Source: Streptacidiphilus jeojiense (GTDB lineage Bacteria > Actinomycetota > Actinomycetes > Streptomycetales > Streptomycetaceae). From it: a stretch of DNA of 64,000 nt. Of the stretch, positions 61,523 to 64,000 are shown piece after piece; the first letter of the stretch is position 1, and each line of letters begins with the position of its first letter. The stretch lies in NCBI RefSeq assembly GCF_000719095.1, contig NZ_JOEH01000026.1:62001-126000 (forward strand). The letters run 5' to 3'. The notes beneath the pieces are model-generated. The model worked only from the letters and a program-made list of their open reading frames with translations, made no database searches and was not told the DNA's origin. The position numbers were made by a program, and so were the translations under genes.

Positions 61523-61836
61523 GGAGTCCCCGAACCTCTGCGTCAGCAGGGAACGGTGGTGCGCCGCAAGGGTGTTGGCGGAGACCTCGGCCACCGGTCC
61601 GATCAGGGGTTTCGGTGTTGCGGGGAGGGCTGCCGGGTCGGTCGGGGCGGTAGCGGCCGGTGGGGAGGAGGCGGGAATTGGTCCGACTATGCCCCGATAT
61701 CTCCGGCGCTAGAACGGCGGACTCCGGTTCTGCAACTATCGGCCACCAAGGCAAGCACCCTCCGAAGGGAGCCGCCGTCCCCGAGTGCGGACCCCGCATG
61801 CAGCAGGGGGGCGGCAGTCGGATAGGAGTTGGTTCG
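61523..61836 (+). promoter_or_regulatory. 314-base leader/promoter region with a nested hairpin
   Basis: No gene is visible. Close to the next start the RNA could fold into an outer stem GCCGCC (61771-61776) / GGCGGC (61810-61815) enclosing a perfect hairpin TGCGG-ACC-CCGCA (61786-61798). The ribosome binding site ATAGGAG and the ATG follow after about 10 bases. A TTGGTC-14-TATCTC pair near 61677 might be the promoter. I do not recognise a known riboswitch. Confidence 0.4.
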
Positions 61837-63630
61837 ATGTCAGGCCACCGATCATCACCACCCAGGCGCTCGCGGCCCCTGCCGATGGAGCCCCTGCCCA
61901 CGCGCCGGTCGTTGGACCAGCGAAGCAAGCAACGCAAGAGGCGGTCGCTGTGGGCCGTCCTGACGGTGGTGCTCACCGTGGTCGCCGGTGGACTGGCCAC
62001 CGCCCTCGCGGCGAACAACGCCGCGCCGGCCGCGCCCAACCCCAACTGCTCGCTGATCGTCCCGGCCGACCCGCTGACGGCGCAGGGCCTGGCCACGCCC
62101 TACCAGTTGGCCGCGACGGACGCGGGCGGCGGGCCCTGCAACGAGGCCAACGCCAACCAGTCGGCCTTCGTCGAGGCGGCGATCCTCACCAACAACGGCC
62201 AGTTGACGCTCTACGACCCGCTGGTGGTCGACCAGGGCACCCAGCCCGCGGCCGCCCCGGTCACCCCCCAGGTGCCGGCGGGATCCACCGTGGGCCTCTG
62301 GTTCGGCTTCAACGGCACCAACCTCACCCTGCAGTCGGCCAACGGCACGACCGCGCTGCAGCAGGGCAACTGCGTCAACGGAACCCAGGGCTCCATCTTC
62401 GGCCAGTTCTCCTACTGCAACGCGCCGGCGTTCTTCCAGAGCGCCAACCAGGAGATACAGGCGAACATGCTGCAGGTGCCGGCCGCCGGGACGGCCAACG
62501 ACGGCCAACCCTGCCCCACCGTGCGTGACTTCTCCGTGGTCGACCAGGACCAGAGCGACAACGTGGTGACCCACTACATCGCCACCGGCAACGGCACCAT
62601 CGCGCAGAACAACGCGGCGAGCAAGGCCGCCCTGCAGAACCAGAACCCCGTCGACCTGGCGAACGGCAGCGACAACCTGCTGCTCACCCAGTTCATCGAC
62701 CCGGCCCTGGGCTGCACTCCGTGGACCCGCCCCGACCAGTCCAGCGACGGCGCGCCCTCCGCGGCACTTCCGCTGGACGAACTCTCGGCCGCCGCCAACC
62801 AGCAGGCGCCGATCGCCCTCGTGCCGCAGAACGACCCGATGGTGCTGAACAACAACAACCAGGACGCCAACAAGACCAACCTCTACCGCCAGGGCGTGGA
62901 CCAGGCCGCGATCGGCGGCGCCGACAGCGGCAGTGGCGCCACGTACTGCCAGAACTTCTTCGGCTCGGCCAACGGCATCCAGCGGGTCTTCAAGGACATG
63001 GCGACCTTCCAGAACGCCCCCTCGGTGGACGCGGCGATGGCCACCAACCTCTTCACCTTCCTGGCGATGCGGGCCAACCAGAGCTTCACCAACCTGAACT
63101 GCGGTGGGCTGCTCAACGTGGCCAACCCGATCACGCTGACCATGGACGGCAACGGCGTGGTGACCGCGGCCACCTACACCCCGCTCGGCCAGACCCCGGT
63201 CGCCGCCGCCAACTGCACGGCGACCCCGACGGCGGGCGCCGCGAGCACGCCTGCGGCAGCCGGCATGTCGGCGTCGGCGTCGGCTTCGGTGGCGCCGTCG
63301 GCGGCGGGCTCGGCCTCCGCGTCGGCAGCAGGTTCCGCGACCGCGTCGTCGGCCGTGGGCAACGCCTGGTCGGCGACGGGCCCGGCCTCCATGGCAGCGG
63401 GAGCCGGCTCCACCAGTGCGTCGGCAGCAGCGCCGAGTACGGCAGCAGCGGGTACGGCACCCACGTCGGCAGCCGCAGCCGCGCCTCCGTCGGCGTCCAG
63501 CACCTGCACCGCGGCCGCCTCGGCCCCGGCGGCCGGTAACAGCACCGGTGCCACCACCCCGGCATCCGCCATGCCGACCGCCACCTGGGGCGGCGGTCGC
63601 GGGATGAAGCACCATCACCACCACATGTGA
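61837..63630 (+). CDS. exported or membrane-anchored Ala/Ser-rich protein ending in five histidines
   Basis: A 597-residue protein of unrecognised family. A basic N-terminus (RRSLDQRSKQRKRRS) is followed by one hydrophobic segment LWAVLTVVLTVVAGGLATALAA (about 38-59), a signal or anchor. The globular part (about 68-465) is rich in Asn/Gln/Cys (PNPNCSLIVPADPLTAQGLATPYQL, TVGLWFGFNGTNLTLQSANG, IQRVFKDMATFQNAPSVDAAMATNLFTFLAMRANQSF). The last 125 residues are low-complexity Ala/Ser/Thr/Pro, probably wall-spanning, then GGGRGMKHHHHHM. Five histidines at the end could bind Ni, Cu or Zn. AGGAG precedes the ATG. Confidence 0.82.
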   Translation: MSGHRSSPPRRSRPLPMEPLPTRRSLDQRSKQRKRRSLWAVLTVVLTVVAGGLATALAANNAAPAAPNPNCSLIVPADPLTAQGLATPYQLAATDAGGGPCNEANANQSAFVEAAILTNNGQLTLYDPLVVDQGTQPAAAPVTPQVPAGSTVGLWFGFNGTNLTLQSANGTTALQQGNCVNGTQGSIFGQFSYCNAPAFFQSANQEIQANMLQVPAAGTANDGQPCPTVRDFSVVDQDQSDNVVTHYIATGNGTIAQNNAASKAALQNQNPVDLANGSDNLLLTQFIDPALGCTPWTRPDQSSDGAPSAALPLDELSAAANQQAPIALVPQNDPMVLNNNNQDANKTNLYRQGVDQAAIGGADSGSGATYCQNFFGSANGIQRVFKDMATFQNAPSVDAAMATNLFTFLAMRANQSFTNLNCGGLLNVANPITLTMDGNGVVTAATYTPLGQTPVAAANCTATPTAGAASTPAAAGMSASASASVAPSAAGSASASAAGSATASSAVGNAWSATGPASMAAGAGSTSASAAAPSTAAAGTAPTSAAAAAPPSASSTCTAAASAPAAGNSTGATTPASAMPTATWGGGRGMKHHHHHM

Positions 63631-63640
63631 TTCCACCCGT

Positions 63641-63689
63641 GCACAAAAGGGTGCCGCAGGCTCACGGAGCCTGCGGCACCCTTTTGTGC
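63641..63689. terminator. 23-bp perfect hairpin terminator
   Basis: Arms 63641-63663 and 63667-63689 are fully complementary around a three-base loop ACG. The outer ends are AAAA/TTTT runs, so it resembles an intrinsic terminator in both directions. It starts 10 bases after the His-tail protein's stop. Confidence 0.9.
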
Positions 63690-63780
63690 GCCCGCTGTGA
63701 GTTCAGCTCCGTACGCGTCTCTTCGGCGGTGCGACAGCACCGTTTCACGTACTCATGTGCTGACGAACTATTGAAGCTGG

Positions 63781-63837
63781 GGGAAAGCACCGGGTCCCCC
63801 GAGCGATTCGCTCGAGGGACCCGCTACCGGTACCGCT
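63781..63837. repeat. 57-base inverted-repeat element, copy 1
   Basis: Begins GGGAAAGCACCGGG and ends GGTACCGCT. Inside, a stem of 15 pairs with one mismatch (63791-63823) closes on an ATT loop flanked by GAGCG/CGCTC. On the minus strand the stem is followed by CTTTCC, so it looks like a terminator for a minus-strand gene. Confidence 0.65.
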
Positions 63838-63937
63838 CGATCAGCCGGACGTGGGTGCCGGTGTACTTACTGGCCGTTGCGGTAGGGGTCCTGGCACCGG
63901 TCAGGGCGACCGACTCGGTGGTCTCCAGCGGCTGCCG
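63824..63937 (-). pseudogene. start-less coding-like fragment between the two repeats
   Basis: On the minus strand 37 codons with biased third positions (ending KYTGTHVRLIERYR) run from a TAG at 63938-63940 to a TAG at 63824-63826, with no ATG, GTG or TTG. The stop lies inside repeat copy 1. It looks like the 3' end of a gene left by a duplication. Confidence 0.3.
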
Positions 63938-63941
63938 CTAC

Positions 63942-63998
63942 GGGAAAGCACCGGGCCCCTCGAGCGATTCGCTCGAGGGGCCCGGTGCCGGTACCGCT
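63942..63998. repeat. 57-base inverted-repeat element, copy 2
   Basis: Same length and ends as copy 1, with a few substitutions. Its stem is perfect: 19-base arms 63948-63966 and 63970-63988 around an ATT loop. It likely terminates a minus-strand gene that lies beyond the window. The remaining bases from 63690 to 64000 hold no gene I can support. Confidence 0.7.
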
Positions 63999-64000
63999 GG

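Noticed and set aside
61771..61836. Possible ydaO-type (c-di-AMP) riboswitch before the His-tail protein
   Set aside because: The location suits one, but I cannot align the conserved core; only a generic nested hairpin is supportable.
63601..63630. Poly-His end as vector or cloning-tag contamination
   Set aside because: Five rather than six His, followed by Met-stop, a native-looking terminator and continuing genomic sequence; no vector sequence seen.
1..64000. tRNA, rRNA, CRISPR arrays, transposases or phage integration sites
   Set aside because: None recognised on either strand; repeats found are hairpins, operators and module duplications.

Overview
The window comes from a very high-GC actinomycete of the Streptomyces / Kitasatospora / Streptacidiphilus kind. 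The basis is strong G/C third-position bias in every gene, actinobacterial regulator families (large ATP-binding LuxR, MmyB-type XRE), a HelR gene behind a rifamycin-associated element, a chloramphenicol phosphotransferase, and a sugar ABC importer without its own ATPase (streptomycetes share one, MsiK). I see no rRNA, tRNA, CRISPR array or insertion sequence. The content is accessory: catabolic, resistance, secreted-enzyme and polysaccharide loci rather than core housekeeping.

Layout. 0-2 kb: end of an unknown gene, a RibD/DHFR-fold reductase and a methyltransferase. 2-6.5 kb (minus strand): a secreted S53 serine-carboxyl protease and a large LuxR regulator. 6.65-15.1 kb (minus strand): an eight-gene unit of ABC importer, RutA-like flavin monooxygenase, RutB-like isochorismatase-fold hydrolase, NtaA/DszA-type monooxygenase, an MFS transporter fused to a riboflavin-kinase domain, and a flavin reductase. 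I read it as uptake and oxidative opening of a heterocyclic or amide N (or S) compound with its own FMN supply. 15.3-30.4 kb: two class A FAD hydroxylases, an alpha/beta hydrolase, two XRE-MmyB and two TetR regulators with clear operators, small redox enzymes, and a resistance pair (HelR against rifamycins, CPT against chloramphenicol).

30.4-45.2 kb: an alpha-glucan utilisation locus. Two secreted GH87 (alpha-1,3-glucanase/mycodextranase family) enzymes of different architecture, a lipoprotein binding protein with two permeases, two cytosolic GH13 alpha-glucosidases, and two nearly identical LacI genes. One LacI gene is frameshifted and both lack core segments. TTGCGCAA-type operators lie in front of both LacI genes. 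Polymer would be cut outside, imported as oligosaccharide and hydrolysed to glucose inside.

45.4-56.6 kb: an exopolysaccharide/glycan-decoration locus. It holds ATP-grasp ligase, FAD oxidoreductase, polytopic membrane protein, membrane-anchored GH16, polysaccharide deacetylase, three family 2 glycosyltransferases and a Wzx-like flippase, many joined by 1-4 base overlaps. It is followed by a PAS-GGDEF-EAL cyclic-di-GMP protein translationally coupled to a DUF574-type methyltransferase (57-59.9 kb). 60-61.5 kb: a MarR regulator divergent from a luciferase-like oxidoreductase. 61.8-63.6 kb: an exported Ala/Ser-rich protein ending in five histidines, closed by a 23-bp perfect terminator. The last 300 bases hold two 57-base terminator-like repeats.
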